From NCBI RefSeq assembly GCF_001598055.1, contig NZ_CP014845.1:1488001-1552000 (forward strand): a stretch of DNA of 64,000 nt, given 5' to 3'. Of the stretch, positions 35,220 through 44,153 are shown piece after piece. A model generated the notes under the pieces. It was not told the DNA's origin, ran no database searches, and was given only the letters and a program-made list of their open reading frames with translations. Source of the stretch: Cupriavidus nantongensis. Its GTDB lineage: Bacteria; Pseudomonadota; Gammaproteobacteria; Burkholderiales; Burkholderiaceae. The translations under genes were made by a program, and so were the position numbers. Numbering within the stretch: the stretch's first letter is position 1; each line of letters opens with the position of its first letter.

Positions 35220-36178
35220 TGCTGCTCCACGCCGGCCTTGGCAGCACGGGATGTCCAGATGCCGCGTTGCGCGACGGTGAATGCCGCGAACTCGCGCGTA
35301 GTCGCCGGCGCGGCGACCATGCCGAGTCGCGCCAGCTTCTCCACGACGGCCGGGCGGGTAACCGCCTGGTTCACCGCCTGGTTCCATCGCTCCACGATCG
35401 CCGCGGGCGTTCCGGCCGGCGCCGCCAGGCCGACCCACACCACCAGGTCGAACTGCTTGTAGCCGGCTTCGGCCATGGTCGGCACGTTCGGCAGCTCGGG
35501 CAGGCGCTTCGGGCTGGTAATCGCCAGGCCATTCAGTTTCCCGCCGTTCAGGAAACTCATCACCACCGAGGTGTCGGCGACCATGAAGTCGATCTGGCTG
35601 CCGAGCAGATCCGTCACTGCCGGAGGCTGGCTCTTGTAGGGAATCGCATCGGCAGGCACGTTGGCCAGTTGCGAGAAGGTCGCTGCGGCGATTTGCGCCG
35701 ATCCGCTGCCATAGCCATAGCGCAGGCGGCTCTTCTGCGCGTGAGAGGCCATGTCCCGCGCCGACTTGTAGGGCGCATCGGGGCGCGTCACCAGCACCAT
35801 CGGAATGGTGGCGATGCGGGAGATGTGGACGAAGTCCTTGATCGGATCGTAGCCGGGCCGCTTGTACAGCGCCTCGATGCCGGAATGGGTGGAACTGCTG
35901 GTCAGCAGCAGCGTGTAGCCGTCCGCCGGCGACTTCGCCACATAGGTCGCGCCGATGATGCCGTTGGCACCGGGCCGGTTGTCGACGACAACGGTACCCA
36001 GCGAATTGCGCACTTCTTCGGCAACGATGCGGGCCGCGGTATCCGAGGCGCTCCCGGCGGTAAACGGCACCACCAGCTTGACGGGACGGCTGGGGTAGGA
36101 ATCGCCTTGCGCGAAGGCAGTGGGGGCGATGACCATTGCGGTCATCGGGGCAACCAGGGCGGCAATCAGGGCCTTCAT
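35216..36178 (-). CDS. Bug-family (TctC-like) binding protein
   Basis: 320 residues with ATG at 36178 after AAGGAGACATGG. Signal peptide ends near AFAQ. Bug hallmarks: YPSRPVKLVVPFTAGSASDTA, NRPGANGIIGATYVA, and PYKSQPPAVTDLLGSQIDF. Periplasmic carboxylate receptor. No TctA/TctB partner in the operon. It is inside the catabolic operon, so its ligand is likely the operon's substrate or a part of it. Confidence 0.92.
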   Translation of the reverse strand: MKALIAALVAPMTAMVIAPTAFAQGDSYPSRPVKLVVPFTAGSASDTAARIVAEEVRNSLGTVVVDNRPGANGIIGATYVAKSPADGYTLLLTSSSTHSGIEALYKRPGYDPIKDFVHISRIATIPMVLVTRPDAPYKSARDMASHAQKSRLRYGYGSGSAQIAAATFSQLANVPADAIPYKSQPPAVTDLLGSQIDFMVADTSVVMSFLNGGKLNGLAITSPKRLPELPNVPTMAEAGYKQFDLVVWVGLAAPAGTPAAIVERWNQAVNQAVTRPAVVEKLARLGMVAAPATTREFAAFTVAQRGIWTSRAAKAGVEQQ

Positions 36179-36274
36179 CCATGTCTCCTTGTCTGACAGC
36201 CGCCATGTTCGGCCCGGAACACTCATGCCAACAAGCGAATTGTGTTCATACAATTATCGAGATCTGGAATATGT

Positions 36275-37255
36275 TCACAGTACGCTCGCCAGCCGCTGAA
36301 CCTGCGTTCGCTTGTGATAAACGCGCTTCAGGAACAGATGCGCGTCATGCTCCCAGGCAAAGCCAATGCCGCCATGGACCTGGATCGTCAGCCTGGTCGC
36401 CTGCGTGGCGGCCGCCACCACAAGGCGCGCCGCGATGCCCGCCACGCCCGGCGCCGCGCCGTCGTCCAACAGGGCACGGATGGCATAGCGCCCGTTGTCC
36501 AGCGCGACCCAGGCATTGGCCAGCGGATGCTTGATGGCCTGGTACTGGCCGATCGGCTTGCCAAACTGGCGGCGTTCTGTTGCGTACGCGACAGCCATAT
36601 CCAGCGCGGCAGCCGCCGTGCCAAGGGTCTGCGCCAGTTCCACTGCCAGATACCTGCGCAACAGCGCCTGCATGCTGCCCAATGGCAGGTGAAAGCCGGC
36701 TTGCGCCGCCGGATTGCCAGCCGGAAGGCTTGCGAGCGCTCCGCACACGTCCAGGCCTGTGACCACCTCGACCTCGGCGCCGTCATAACGCCGGATGTGC
36801 CAGGCATCGTCGCGACCATCGGCGCGCGCTAGCCTGTAGTAGCACGCGCGCCGCCCATGGAAATCGATGAAGCGCCCGCTCGCGCCATCCTGCCCTGCCG
36901 GGTCCACGCGGCCGACGCCGGGATGCTGGCGCCATGGCAATACGGTGCCGGCACCGAGCAGTTCCGGAACCTGCTGGCACAGCGGATGCAGCACGTAGGC
37001 GGAAAAGGCCAGCGGCAGGTTGAGCAAGGACCGCCCCATCATTTCACCCAGGGCAAGCGGGTAATACGCCTGCGGTTCGGTCTCGCAGTCTGCGAGTTCA
37101 AGCCAGCCGCCCTCGTCGAGGAGCGCCCACTTTGCATAGTGCCCCGGCTCATCCAGCGTAGGGCCGCTGCGTGCATAGGCGACCGGGTGCTGCTCGCGCA
37201 TGAGCCGGTCGAACGACGCGAGCAGCATGTCTTCCGCTTCAGCTTGGATTGGCAT
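36275..37255 (-). CDS. Acyl-CoA-dehydrogenase-like subunit, degenerate N-terminus
   Basis: 326 residues against about 380 for a full enzyme. The C-terminal helical domain is clear (ERRQFGKPIGQYQAIKHPLA, IQVHGGIGFAWEHDAHLFLK). The N-terminal FAD/acyl-binding part is short, Arg-rich and lacks the usual TEPxxGSD stretch. The end lacks the YEG-type catalytic Glu. This is how the non-catalytic subunit looks in the alpha2beta2 acyl-CoA dehydrogenases of steroid degradation (FadE28/FadE29 type). The start overlaps the neighbouring ACAD by 17 bases, so the two are co-translated. A heteromer is inferred. Confidence 0.82.
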   Translation of the reverse strand: MPIQAEAEDMLLASFDRLMREQHPVAYARSGPTLDEPGHYAKWALLDEGGWLELADCETEPQAYYPLALGEMMGRSLLNLPLAFSAYVLHPLCQQVPELLGAGTVLPWRQHPGVGRVDPAGQDGASGRFIDFHGRRACYYRLARADGRDDAWHIRRYDGAEVEVVTGLDVCGALASLPAGNPAAQAGFHLPLGSMQALLRRYLAVELAQTLGTAAAALDMAVAYATERRQFGKPIGQYQAIKHPLANAWVALDNGRYAIRALLDDGAAPGVAGIAARLVVAAATQATRLTIQVHGGIGFAWEHDAHLFLKRVYHKRTQVQRLASVL

Positions 37256-38411
37256 GTTTGTCCTTCGGAAGCCCCAGGATGCGCTCCGCAATGATGTTTC
37301 GCTGGATCTCGGAGGTGCCGGCCACGATTGTCTCGGCCCGAGACCACAAGAACTCCCTGACGACCGCGGCGTCTTCGCAGTACGCACCGGCAGCGTCAGG
37401 CCCGACCATGCCGCGCTCGCCCAGCAGGTCCAGCTGCAGCTCGATCACCTTCTGGCGCGTTTCGCTCCATAGCAGCTTGAGAATCGCGCCATCCGTGCCA
37501 GGCGTCTTTCCTGCCGCGACCTGGCTTACCACCTGTTCGACACGCCAGCGAATGACCTGGCAGCTGTCGCTGACCTCGAGCAGCCGATGGCGATAAGCGC
37601 CGGTATCCGCGTCGTCAAGCTGCGCCTGCTCCAGCAGCGTTCTGGCCCGATCCAGTTCGTGCTCGAGCTGCACCACCCGGGGCAGGAAATAGATGCCGCG
37701 CTCGAATTCGGCAGCCGCCATCGCAATGCGCCAGCCGTCACCAACCTCGCCAACGATGTGCCCGTCCGGTACCCGCACGTCCTCGAAGAAAACCTCGTTG
37801 TAATCGGCCTCACCGGTCAGCTGGCGGATCGGCTCGACGCGCACCCCGGGCGACCGCATGTCCACCAGCATGAAGCTCAGGCCCCGGTGTCCAACGCTTC
37901 CGGCTTCGGTACGGACCAGGGCGAAGCACCATCGCGCCAGGTGCGCCTGGGTGGTCCAGATCTTGTGGCCATTGACGACCCAGCCGCCGTCCGTCCTGGC
38001 TGCCCGCGTGCGGACCGAGGCCAGGTCGGAGCCGGAGCCCGGCTCGGAGTATCCCTGGCACCAGATCTCCGTACCCGCGCGAATGCCGGGAAGAAACTTC
38101 GCCTTCTGCGCGTCCGTGCCGAACTGCAGCAGCGTCGGCGCGAGAATCGAATGCGCAATGCTGTTGATCGGTTGCGGTGCGCCGAACCTGGCGCACAGCG
38201 CGTGAAAGGCAATCAGGTCCGACGTCGGCAAGCCGCGGCCGCCCAGCGCTTGCGGCCAGGTCAGCGCGACCAAGTCGGCGTCGCAGAGCAGTGCATTCCA
38301 TCGGATGCGGCACGGCTGGCCAGGATTGGCATGCGCCGGAAATTCCTCGCGCAGCACTGCCAGGGCCTGCTCCAGCCATGCCGTGGCTTCCGCGACGATG
38401 TCTTGCTTCAT
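37239..38411 (-). CDS. Acyl-CoA dehydrogenase, catalytic-type subunit
   Basis: 390 residues from the ATG at 38411, with GGAG nine bases upstream; an ATG at 38426 is an alternative. WCQGYSEPGSGSDLASVRTR, WVVNGHKIWTTQAHLARW and MAAAEFERG are the catalytic and FAD-binding blocks. The C-terminus reads VAGTSEIQRNIIAERILGLP, the pattern typical of FadE enzymes acting on steroid and branched substrates, where the Glu of YEG is replaced. Partner of the shorter ACAD-like subunit. Confidence 0.92.
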   Translation of the reverse strand: MKQDIVAEATAWLEQALAVLREEFPAHANPGQPCRIRWNALLCDADLVALTWPQALGGRGLPTSDLIAFHALCARFGAPQPINSIAHSILAPTLLQFGTDAQKAKFLPGIRAGTEIWCQGYSEPGSGSDLASVRTRAARTDGGWVVNGHKIWTTQAHLARWCFALVRTEAGSVGHRGLSFMLVDMRSPGVRVEPIRQLTGEADYNEVFFEDVRVPDGHIVGEVGDGWRIAMAAAEFERGIYFLPRVVQLEHELDRARTLLEQAQLDDADTGAYRHRLLEVSDSCQVIRWRVEQVVSQVAAGKTPGTDGAILKLLWSETRQKVIELQLDLLGERGMVGPDAAGAYCEDAAVVREFLWSRAETIVAGTSEIQRNIIAERILGLPKDKHANPS

Positions 38412-38427
38412 GTCATTACGCTCCATG

Positions 38428-39114
38428 TCAGCCGCCTCGCCCGTCCGGTGGCAACGCGATCACGGCTGGCCTGTCGACCGGCCACGCGACCGGTCCGGAT
38501 ACCCACCGGGACAACGATTCAGGCCCCACCCCCGCAATCAGGCGCCGGGGCACGAAGTGGTCGTCTTCCACGTCGAAGACGCCGATCTCCGAATACACCC
38601 GGCTGACCACGCCCTGCGCAGTCAGCGGCAGCGAACAGCGGGAAACCAGGCGCGAAGCCGCGCAACGCGTCAGCGTCTCCATCATCACCCACACCGTTGG
38701 CGTGCCGACCGCAAGGTCCATGGCACCGCCAACGGAAGGCAGCGGATCGCCCTCGCCCAGCGCCCAGTTGGCGATGTCACCGTTGGCCGCGACTTCGAAT
38801 GCGCCCAGCACGGTGATGTCGAGGTGCCCACCCCGCATCATGGTGAAGGACAAGGCGTGATCGCAAATCGAAGCGCCAGGCTGGAGCGCCACGTGCTCCT
38901 TGCTGGCGTTGATCAGGTCGGGGTCCGGCGGGACTTGCGGATCGCGTTGCGCCATGCCGAGAATGCCGTTCTCGCTATGCAGGTGAATGCCGAGGCCCGG
39001 CGCAATATGCTCAGTCACCAGCGTCGGCATGCCGATCCCTAGATTTACAACGGCATACCGCGGGAAATCTTCCGCCACCATGCGGGCGATCTCGTCTCGG
39101 GTCAGGTAGCGCAT
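38428..39114 (-). CDS. CoA-transferase subunit B (type I, beta)
   Basis: 228 residues from an ATG at 39114 after GGAGGGAATC. The catalytic Glu lies in HLHSENGILG, the SENG motif of the beta subunit. PAVNLGIGMPT-like YAVVNLGIGMPTLV and LQPGASICDHALSFTMMRGG are also typical. With subunit A it moves CoA from succinyl-CoA or acetyl-CoA to an acid. The two subunit genes overlap by 13 bases. Confidence 0.93.
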   Translation of the reverse strand: MRYLTRDEIARMVAEDFPRYAVVNLGIGMPTLVTEHIAPGLGIHLHSENGILGMAQRDPQVPPDPDLINASKEHVALQPGASICDHALSFTMMRGGHLDITVLGAFEVAANGDIANWALGEGDPLPSVGGAMDLAVGTPTVWVMMETLTRCAASRLVSRCSLPLTAQGVVSRVYSEIGVFDVEDDHFVPRRLIAGVGPESLSRWVSGPVAWPVDRPAVIALPPDGRGG

Positions 39115-39785
39115 GATTCCCTCCGGACAACACGGCTGACAAAGACACTGGCCGTCACGATGTGGCAGGGGTCGAGGGCGCCGGTTGCCACGATGGTGTC
39201 GGCCTCGACGATGGTGGTCTTCGCCGCCGTACACATGACCGGCCCGAAATTGCGCTGGGCGTACCGGTATTCCAGGTTGCCGAGCCGGTCGGCACGCCAG
39301 GCGTTGATGAAGGCGTAGTCGGCATGCAGCGGTTGCTCCAGGATGTACCCCCGTCCGTTGATGACCCGCGACTCCTTGCCCGATGCGAACGGCGTGCCGT
39401 ATCCGGTCGGCGTAAAAAACGGGCCCAGTCCTGCTCCGGCGGCGCGGATGCGTTCGACCAGCGTTCCCTGCGGCATCACGTCCACCTGCAGCTTTCCGGC
39501 CAGCACGAGTTCGCGCAGGACTTCAGAGCCCGGCATGCGCGGATACGAGCAGACAATGCGCCGCACGCGCCCGGCGCGCACCAGCGCCACGAAACTGGCG
39601 TCGCCCGCGCCGGCGTTGTTGTTGACGAGGGTCAGGTCGGTCACGCTGGTGCGCGCGAGCAATGCCGCGAGCAGCTGCGTCGGGATGCCGGAGCCACCGA
39701 ATCCCCCCACGAATATCGACGCGCCAGAGCGGATGTCAGCAACCGCCTCTGCCGCGGATGCGATCACTTTGTCCTGCATGGTCAT
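39102..39785 (-). CDS. CoA-transferase subunit A (type I, alpha)
   Basis: 227 residues. The ATG at 39785 overlaps the MaoC stop in the form ATGA, which suggests coupling; an ATG six bases later is an alternative. IFVGGFGGSGIPTQLLAAL and LTLVNNNAGAGDASF are the family blocks, with SYPRMPGSEVLRELVLAGKL following. Forms a heteromer with subunit B. Confidence 0.92.
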   Translation of the reverse strand: MTMQDKVIASAAEAVADIRSGASIFVGGFGGSGIPTQLLAALLARTSVTDLTLVNNNAGAGDASFVALVRAGRVRRIVCSYPRMPGSEVLRELVLAGKLQVDVMPQGTLVERIRAAGAGLGPFFTPTGYGTPFASGKESRVINGRGYILEQPLHADYAFINAWRADRLGNLEYRYAQRNFGPVMCTAAKTTIVEADTIVATGALDPCHIVTASVFVSRVVRRESCAT

Positions 39786-40675
39786 GCCTCCACGGAAGCC
39801 GATGATTGCCACGCGGCAACGCCGAACGCCAGTTCCCTGCCGCTATCGGCCTCGCTGCAACGGAAGCGCGTCGCTTCGGGCGACCGCCAGAGCTCGACCG
39901 CAACGGCGCGCCCCGGATACGCCATCCCGCTAAAGCGGATGTCGAGCCGGCAGACGAAGGCGTCCGCGCACGGCGGCGTCGTCATCACCGCCCTGGCCGC
40001 CAGGCCCGCCATCGACGCGCCATGCAGGATCGGCGCATCCAGGCCGGCCAGCTTCGCGCTGTCGGGATCGATATGCAGCGGATTCCTGTCTCCGGTGAGC
40101 CGGTAGATGGCGGCCTGGTTCCTGCTGACGGGAAGCACCAGGCGATCGTCGGGCTTGCGCTCCGGGGGGCGCGGGATCGGCGGCAAGGCATCGTCCGACT
40201 GCGAGGCGTCTCCCGCCGAATAGGCGCCGTCGCCGCGGCACACGTTGACCTGGTCCACGCGCGCGACCGGTTGCCCGGTCTGCGCGTCGAACAGGGACCG
40301 TTCGGTCACGACCAGCGCGCCTCCGCGCGCGCCCTTGTCCGTGATCCGCGTCACGCGGCTGCGGCTGACGACTTCGCCGGAAGTCGCAAGCCGGCGCAGC
40401 AGCGTCATCCGCATCTCGCCGTTCACGACCCGGCGCCAGTCGATGCCGTGTACCGCGTCGCGCATCCAGAAGCCGGGATACGCGAGGACCGCGACCATCG
40501 ATGGCAGCATCTTCAGCCTTTCCTCATACAGGTACTCGACCTCATCGCCGATCGCGGGATCATCGCTCAGCCCGGCGCCAACGCCCAGCGCATAAAGAAT
40601 GCAGTCATCCGGGCCGTAGGCGTGGCGCAGCGGTGCGAACGCGGCTGACTTGAGCCGGTGGTAATCGATCGCCAT
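39782..40675 (-). CDS. MaoC-family 2-enoyl-CoA hydratase
   Basis: 297 residues with two hotdog domains. The C-terminal one has the catalytic pair in IYRLTGDRNPLHIDPDSA (Asp and His, hydratase 2 motif), then ILHGASMAGLAARAV. The N-terminal half is the degenerate hotdog typical of MFE-2-like hydratases. Forms (3R)-hydroxyacyl-CoA. Together with the SDR just upstream it reconstitutes, as two proteins, the MFE-2 bifunctional enzyme of peroxisomal beta-oxidation. Confidence 0.9.
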   Translation of the reverse strand: MAIDYHRLKSAAFAPLRHAYGPDDCILYALGVGAGLSDDPAIGDEVEYLYEERLKMLPSMVAVLAYPGFWMRDAVHGIDWRRVVNGEMRMTLLRRLATSGEVVSRSRVTRITDKGARGGALVVTERSLFDAQTGQPVARVDQVNVCRGDGAYSAGDASQSDDALPPIPRPPERKPDDRLVLPVSRNQAAIYRLTGDRNPLHIDPDSAKLAGLDAPILHGASMAGLAARAVMTTPPCADAFVCRLDIRFSGMAYPGRAVAVELWRSPEATRFRCSEADSGRELAFGVAAWQSSASVEA

Positions 40676-40682
40676 GGTGCGC

Positions 40683-41588
40683 TCACACCGGGTCCCACGC
40701 GAACACTTCCGCGGAGGTATCGAGCGGCATGAACGACTGGCGCAGCGCCGGCATGCCGTGGCTGGCAATCGCCTGCGGGGTCCAGCCGTCGGAACGGTGG
40801 ACCGATTTGGCCGGGCGCGACTGGCTCATCAGGAAGATCTCATTGAGGCGGATCGCAAAGACCTGGCCCGACACGCTGGCCGATTCGTCGGACGCCAGAT
40901 ACGCGATCAACGGCGCAATGGTTTCCGGCCCCATGCGCCGGATCTTCTCGATATGGCGCGCCTGCTCGGCGGTCTTGGCCGGAATCGTTTCGGTCATCCG
41001 GCTCCAGGCAAGCGGCGCGATGCAGTTCGAGCGTACGTTGAAGCGCTGCATGTCCAGCGCGATCGCCTTGGACAGGCCGACGATGCCGAGCTTGGCGGCG
41101 CAGTAGTTGGCCTGGCCGCGGTTGCCGATGACCGCGGAATTCGACGTCATGTGGATCAGGCTGCCGCCCGACTGGTCCTTGAAGTGCTGTGCCGCGGCGT
41201 GGCTCACGTTGAAGGTGCCGTACAAATGCACCTTCACGACCGCATCGAAATCCTCCGGCGTCAGCTTGTGGAACATCTTGTCGCGCACGATGCCCGCGTT
41301 GTTGACCACGGCGTCGATGTGTCCGAAATTCTTCACCGCCGCCTCGATCATGCGCTGCGCGCCGGCATAGTCGGCCACCGAGTCGCCGTTTGCGACGGCC
41401 TTGCCGCCAGCCCGCACGATCTCGTCGACCACGCTCGCCGCGGCGTCTGCGCCGGCCTGCTGGCCGTCCAGCGAGACGCTGAGGTCGTTGACCACCACCG
41501 CCGCGCCCTGCCGCGCCAGTTCGATGGCCGCGGCACGGCCGATGCCGTTGCCCGCGCCCGTTACCAAGACGACTTTACCGTTCAGCAT
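40683..41588 (-). CDS. Short-chain dehydrogenase of MFE-2/HSD17B4 type
   Basis: 301 residues. NAD-binding TGAGNGIGRAAAIELARQGA, NNAG at about 94, catalytic Ser and YCAAK (Tyr-x-x-x-Lys) in SNSAVIGNRGQANYCAAK. The sequence and its 50-residue C-terminal extension resemble the (3R)-hydroxyacyl-CoA dehydrogenase part of MFE-2. Oxidises the 3-hydroxyacyl-CoA from the MaoC hydratase. Gap of four bases to the thiolase, seven to the MaoC gene. Confidence 0.9.
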   Translation of the reverse strand: MLNGKVVLVTGAGNGIGRAAAIELARQGAAVVVNDLSVSLDGQQAGADAAASVVDEIVRAGGKAVANGDSVADYAGAQRMIEAAVKNFGHIDAVVNNAGIVRDKMFHKLTPEDFDAVVKVHLYGTFNVSHAAAQHFKDQSGGSLIHMTSNSAVIGNRGQANYCAAKLGIVGLSKAIALDMQRFNVRSNCIAPLAWSRMTETIPAKTAEQARHIEKIRRMGPETIAPLIAYLASDESASVSGQVFAIRLNEIFLMSQSRPAKSVHRSDGWTPQAIASHGMPALRQSFMPLDTSAEVFAWDPV

Positions 41589-41592
41589 TGCT

Positions 41593-42762
41593 TTATCTCT
41601 CAGTTGAAAGGATGGTTGTGGCTTGTGCGCTCAGCACGCCGCCGTTGCCATGGACCAGGCAGGTCCTGGCGTTGCGCACCTGGCGCTCGCCGCACTCGCC
41701 ACGCAACTGGCGCACGGCCTCGACCAGGCCAAACATGCTGTACATGCCGGGGTGGACGCAGGACAGGCCGCCGCCATTGGTATTCACCGGCAGCGCGCCG
41801 CCCGGGGCGATCCGCCCGTCCTCGACAAAGCGGCCGCCTTCGCCCTTCTCGCAGAACCCAAGGTCTTCGAGGAAAAGAATCGGATTGATCGTGAACGCGT
41901 CGTAGAGCTGCACCACGTCGATCTGGTCCAGGCTCGCCCCGGCCCGCTTCAGGGCCTGGGCGCCGGTGATGCGCGCGCCGGTCACGGTCAGGTCGTCCAT
42001 GCACGAGATCTGGCGATGGTGATGCGAGGTGGCCGTCCCCAGTACGTAGACCGGCTGGCGTCTCAGGCTGCTGGCGCGATCCGCACTCGTCACCACGATG
42101 GCGCCCGCGCCATCCGTCACCAGGCAGCAGTCGCGTACCGTGAACGGCGACGACACCGGCTTGGCACCGAGCACCTCGTCGATCGTCAGCGGCTCGCGCC
42201 GGAACGCTTCCGGGTTCAGTTGCGCCCATTTGCGCGCCGACACCGCGACCTCCGCGAGCTGCTCGCGCGTGGTGCCGTACATATGCATATGCCGCATCGC
42301 GGCCAGCGCATAGCTGGTCGGTGGATTGAAGGGCTGGAACGGGTCTTCGAACGGATAGGGGTCCAGCCTGGCGCGTGCGGGCGACGTTGCCGAGACGCTG
42401 TTCCCACCGCGCGGCGTCGCGCCGTACGCAATCACGATGTTGCGACACAGGCCCGCGCGAATCGCCGCGGCCGCCGTCAGCAGATGGCCGACGAAAGACG
42501 CGCCGCCAATCTGCGTGCTGTCCGAAAACGCCGGCCTGAGGTCGAGGTACTCGGCCAGCTTCACCACCCACATCGACGAAGCCAGGCTGGCACTCATCAA
42601 TCCATCGATCTCTGTCATCGCCAGTCCGGCGTCTGCGACGGCGGCGTGCACGGCGCGCGAGGTAATCTCCAGGTCGGTCTGTCCGCCGGCATCGCCAATG
42701 CCCGCAGTGGCACTGCCGGCGATGGCGATGCTGCCGCGCAACGATTGCTCCCAATCGATCAT
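41593..42762 (-). CDS. SCP2/SCPx-type thiolase family protein
   Basis: 389 residues. Thiolase fold with GGASFVGHLLTAAAAIRAGL, GAKPVSSPFTVRDCC, YDAFTINPILFLEDLGF and NTNGGGLSCVHPGMYSMFG. The usual N-terminal nucleophile block (CASG) reads GGASF, so the first Cys is missing, as in lipid-transfer-protein-type thiolases and Ltp2-like aldolases. Its stop-start overlap (ATGA) with the DUF35 gene parallels the Ltp2-ChsH2 pairing in steroid side-chain degradation. It may therefore act as a retro-aldolase rather than a thiolase. Confidence 0.88.
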   Translation of the reverse strand: MIDWEQSLRGSIAIAGSATAGIGDAGGQTDLEITSRAVHAAVADAGLAMTEIDGLMSASLASSMWVVKLAEYLDLRPAFSDSTQIGGASFVGHLLTAAAAIRAGLCRNIVIAYGATPRGGNSVSATSPARARLDPYPFEDPFQPFNPPTSYALAAMRHMHMYGTTREQLAEVAVSARKWAQLNPEAFRREPLTIDEVLGAKPVSSPFTVRDCCLVTDGAGAIVVTSADRASSLRRQPVYVLGTATSHHHRQISCMDDLTVTGARITGAQALKRAGASLDQIDVVQLYDAFTINPILFLEDLGFCEKGEGGRFVEDGRIAPGGALPVNTNGGGLSCVHPGMYSMFGLVEAVRQLRGECGERQVRNARTCLVHGNGGVLSAQATTILSTER

Positions 42763-43157
42763 TTGCCGCCCTCCTCAAAGACAATGCGCGGCGGTTCCGT
42801 GCTCGCGTCGACGCGGGCAATCAAGCCCATGCCGATTACCAGCTCGCCGGGGCCGGCGGCCGGAACCGTCGACATCATGCGGAAGCCGTCGGCCATGTCG
42901 ACCAGCACGACATTCCTGCCCGGGCTGGCGCCCTGCGGCGGAATCTCGGAGTAGGAGTAAAGCGTGCCGGCGGTCGTCATCGGCACCCACTGGTAGTCCG
43001 TGCTGCGGCACACCGGGCAATGCGTACGCGGGATAAAGAAGCGCTTGCCGCATCGCTGGCAGCACTGCACCTTCGGCGTGCCCGAGCGAAGCGCCGCGAA
43101 GAACGCCAGTTCGGGCGACTCCACACTGCGCACGGATGCGTAGTCGCGATTACTCAT
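42759..43157 (-). CDS. Zn-ribbon OB-fold (DUF35) partner of the thiolase
   Basis: 132 residues. The zinc site is C33-x2-C36 and C47-x2-C50 (CCQRCGKRF, THCPVC), then an OB fold (GTLYSYSEI, NVVLVDMADG). DUF35 proteins dock onto thiolase-like enzymes and are needed for their acyl-CoA chemistry. Overlaps both neighbours (4 and 8 bases). Confidence 0.9.
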   Translation of the reverse strand: MSNRDYASVRSVESPELAFFAALRSGTPKVQCCQRCGKRFFIPRTHCPVCRSTDYQWVPMTTAGTLYSYSEIPPQGASPGRNVVLVDMADGFRMMSTVPAAGPGELVIGMGLIARVDASTEPPRIVFEEGGK

Positions 43158-44103
43158 CCTTGACCCCCGCCTGCTGGATCACAGCCTTCCACTTGTCCAT
43201 CTCCGACTGCACGAACGCCTTGTAGGTGGGCAGGTCCATGTTGCCGGGCTCTGATCCGGTCGAGCGGATGTAGTCGGAAGTCGCCTGGCTGGCGATGGCC
43301 TTGCGAAAGCCCTGGTTGAGCGTGGCCAGGACCTGCGGCGGCGTGCCGGCTGGCGCGTAGACGCCGACCCAGGTGGTCAGGTCGAAGCCCTTGTAGCCGA
43401 GCTCGTTCAGCGTCGGCACCGCCGGGTACTGCTCGCTGCGGCGCGCCGAGGCCACCGCGAGCGGCACGATCTTTCCGGATTTGAGGTAAGCATTGGCCGT
43501 GACCGACTCCGCGACGCCGAAAGGCACCTGCCCCGACACCAGATCGCCCATCGCAGGGCCTGCGCCCTTGTACGCGACATGCACCAGCGGCAGGCCGCTC
43601 TGGACACGCAACAGCTCGCCAACCACATGTGGGGCGCCGCCGATCCCGGCGGTGCCATACGGAATCGACGGATGCGTGCGCGCATAGGTTTTCAGGTCGG
43701 CGAACGTCTTCAGGTTCAGGTTCGCGTTCACCAGCACGAAGTTGGGGCTGATGGCCAGCAGCGCGACCGGGTCGAATGCCTTCCTGGCATCGTACGGAAG
43801 CGCCTTCTTCAACGCGGGATTGATGACGTGGCTGGTCGCGCCGACCAGGATGGTGTATCCGTCCGCGGGCCGCCGCGCCACATAATCGGTGGCGATCTGT
43901 CCGGTCGCGCCGGGCTTGTTGTCCACCACGAATGGCTGCCCGGTCTGCGCCTGCAGATCGGCCGCAACCCGACGCGCGAGGATGTCGGTCATGCCGCCGG
44001 CGGCGTAGGCCACCACCAGTGTGACGGGCTTGGCGGGGTAGGTTTCGCCGGCGTGCGCAACGGTGGCGAACGCCGCGATGGCAAAGGGAAGTGCGGATTT
44101 CAA
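43150..44103 (-). CDS. Bug-family (TctC-like) binding protein
   Basis: 317 residues. Signal peptide to AHAG, then YPAKPVTLVVAYAAGGMTD, NKPGATGQIATDYVA and VAYKGAGPAMGDLVSGQVPF. Second of a tandem Bug pair at the head of the operon and eight bases overlapping the DUF35 gene. Likely ligand: the acid degraded by the operon. Confidence 0.93.
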   Translation of the reverse strand: MKSALPFAIAAFATVAHAGETYPAKPVTLVVAYAAGGMTDILARRVAADLQAQTGQPFVVDNKPGATGQIATDYVARRPADGYTILVGATSHVINPALKKALPYDARKAFDPVALLAISPNFVLVNANLNLKTFADLKTYARTHPSIPYGTAGIGGAPHVVGELLRVQSGLPLVHVAYKGAGPAMGDLVSGQVPFGVAESVTANAYLKSGKIVPLAVASARRSEQYPAVPTLNELGYKGFDLTTWVGVYAPAGTPPQVLATLNQGFRKAIASQATSDYIRSTGSEPGNMDLPTYKAFVQSEMDKWKAVIQQAGVKDE

Positions 44104-44153
44104 TGGAGTCTCCTGGTGTTATGACGCGGCCGCGACCGTGCTCGCGATGCCTG

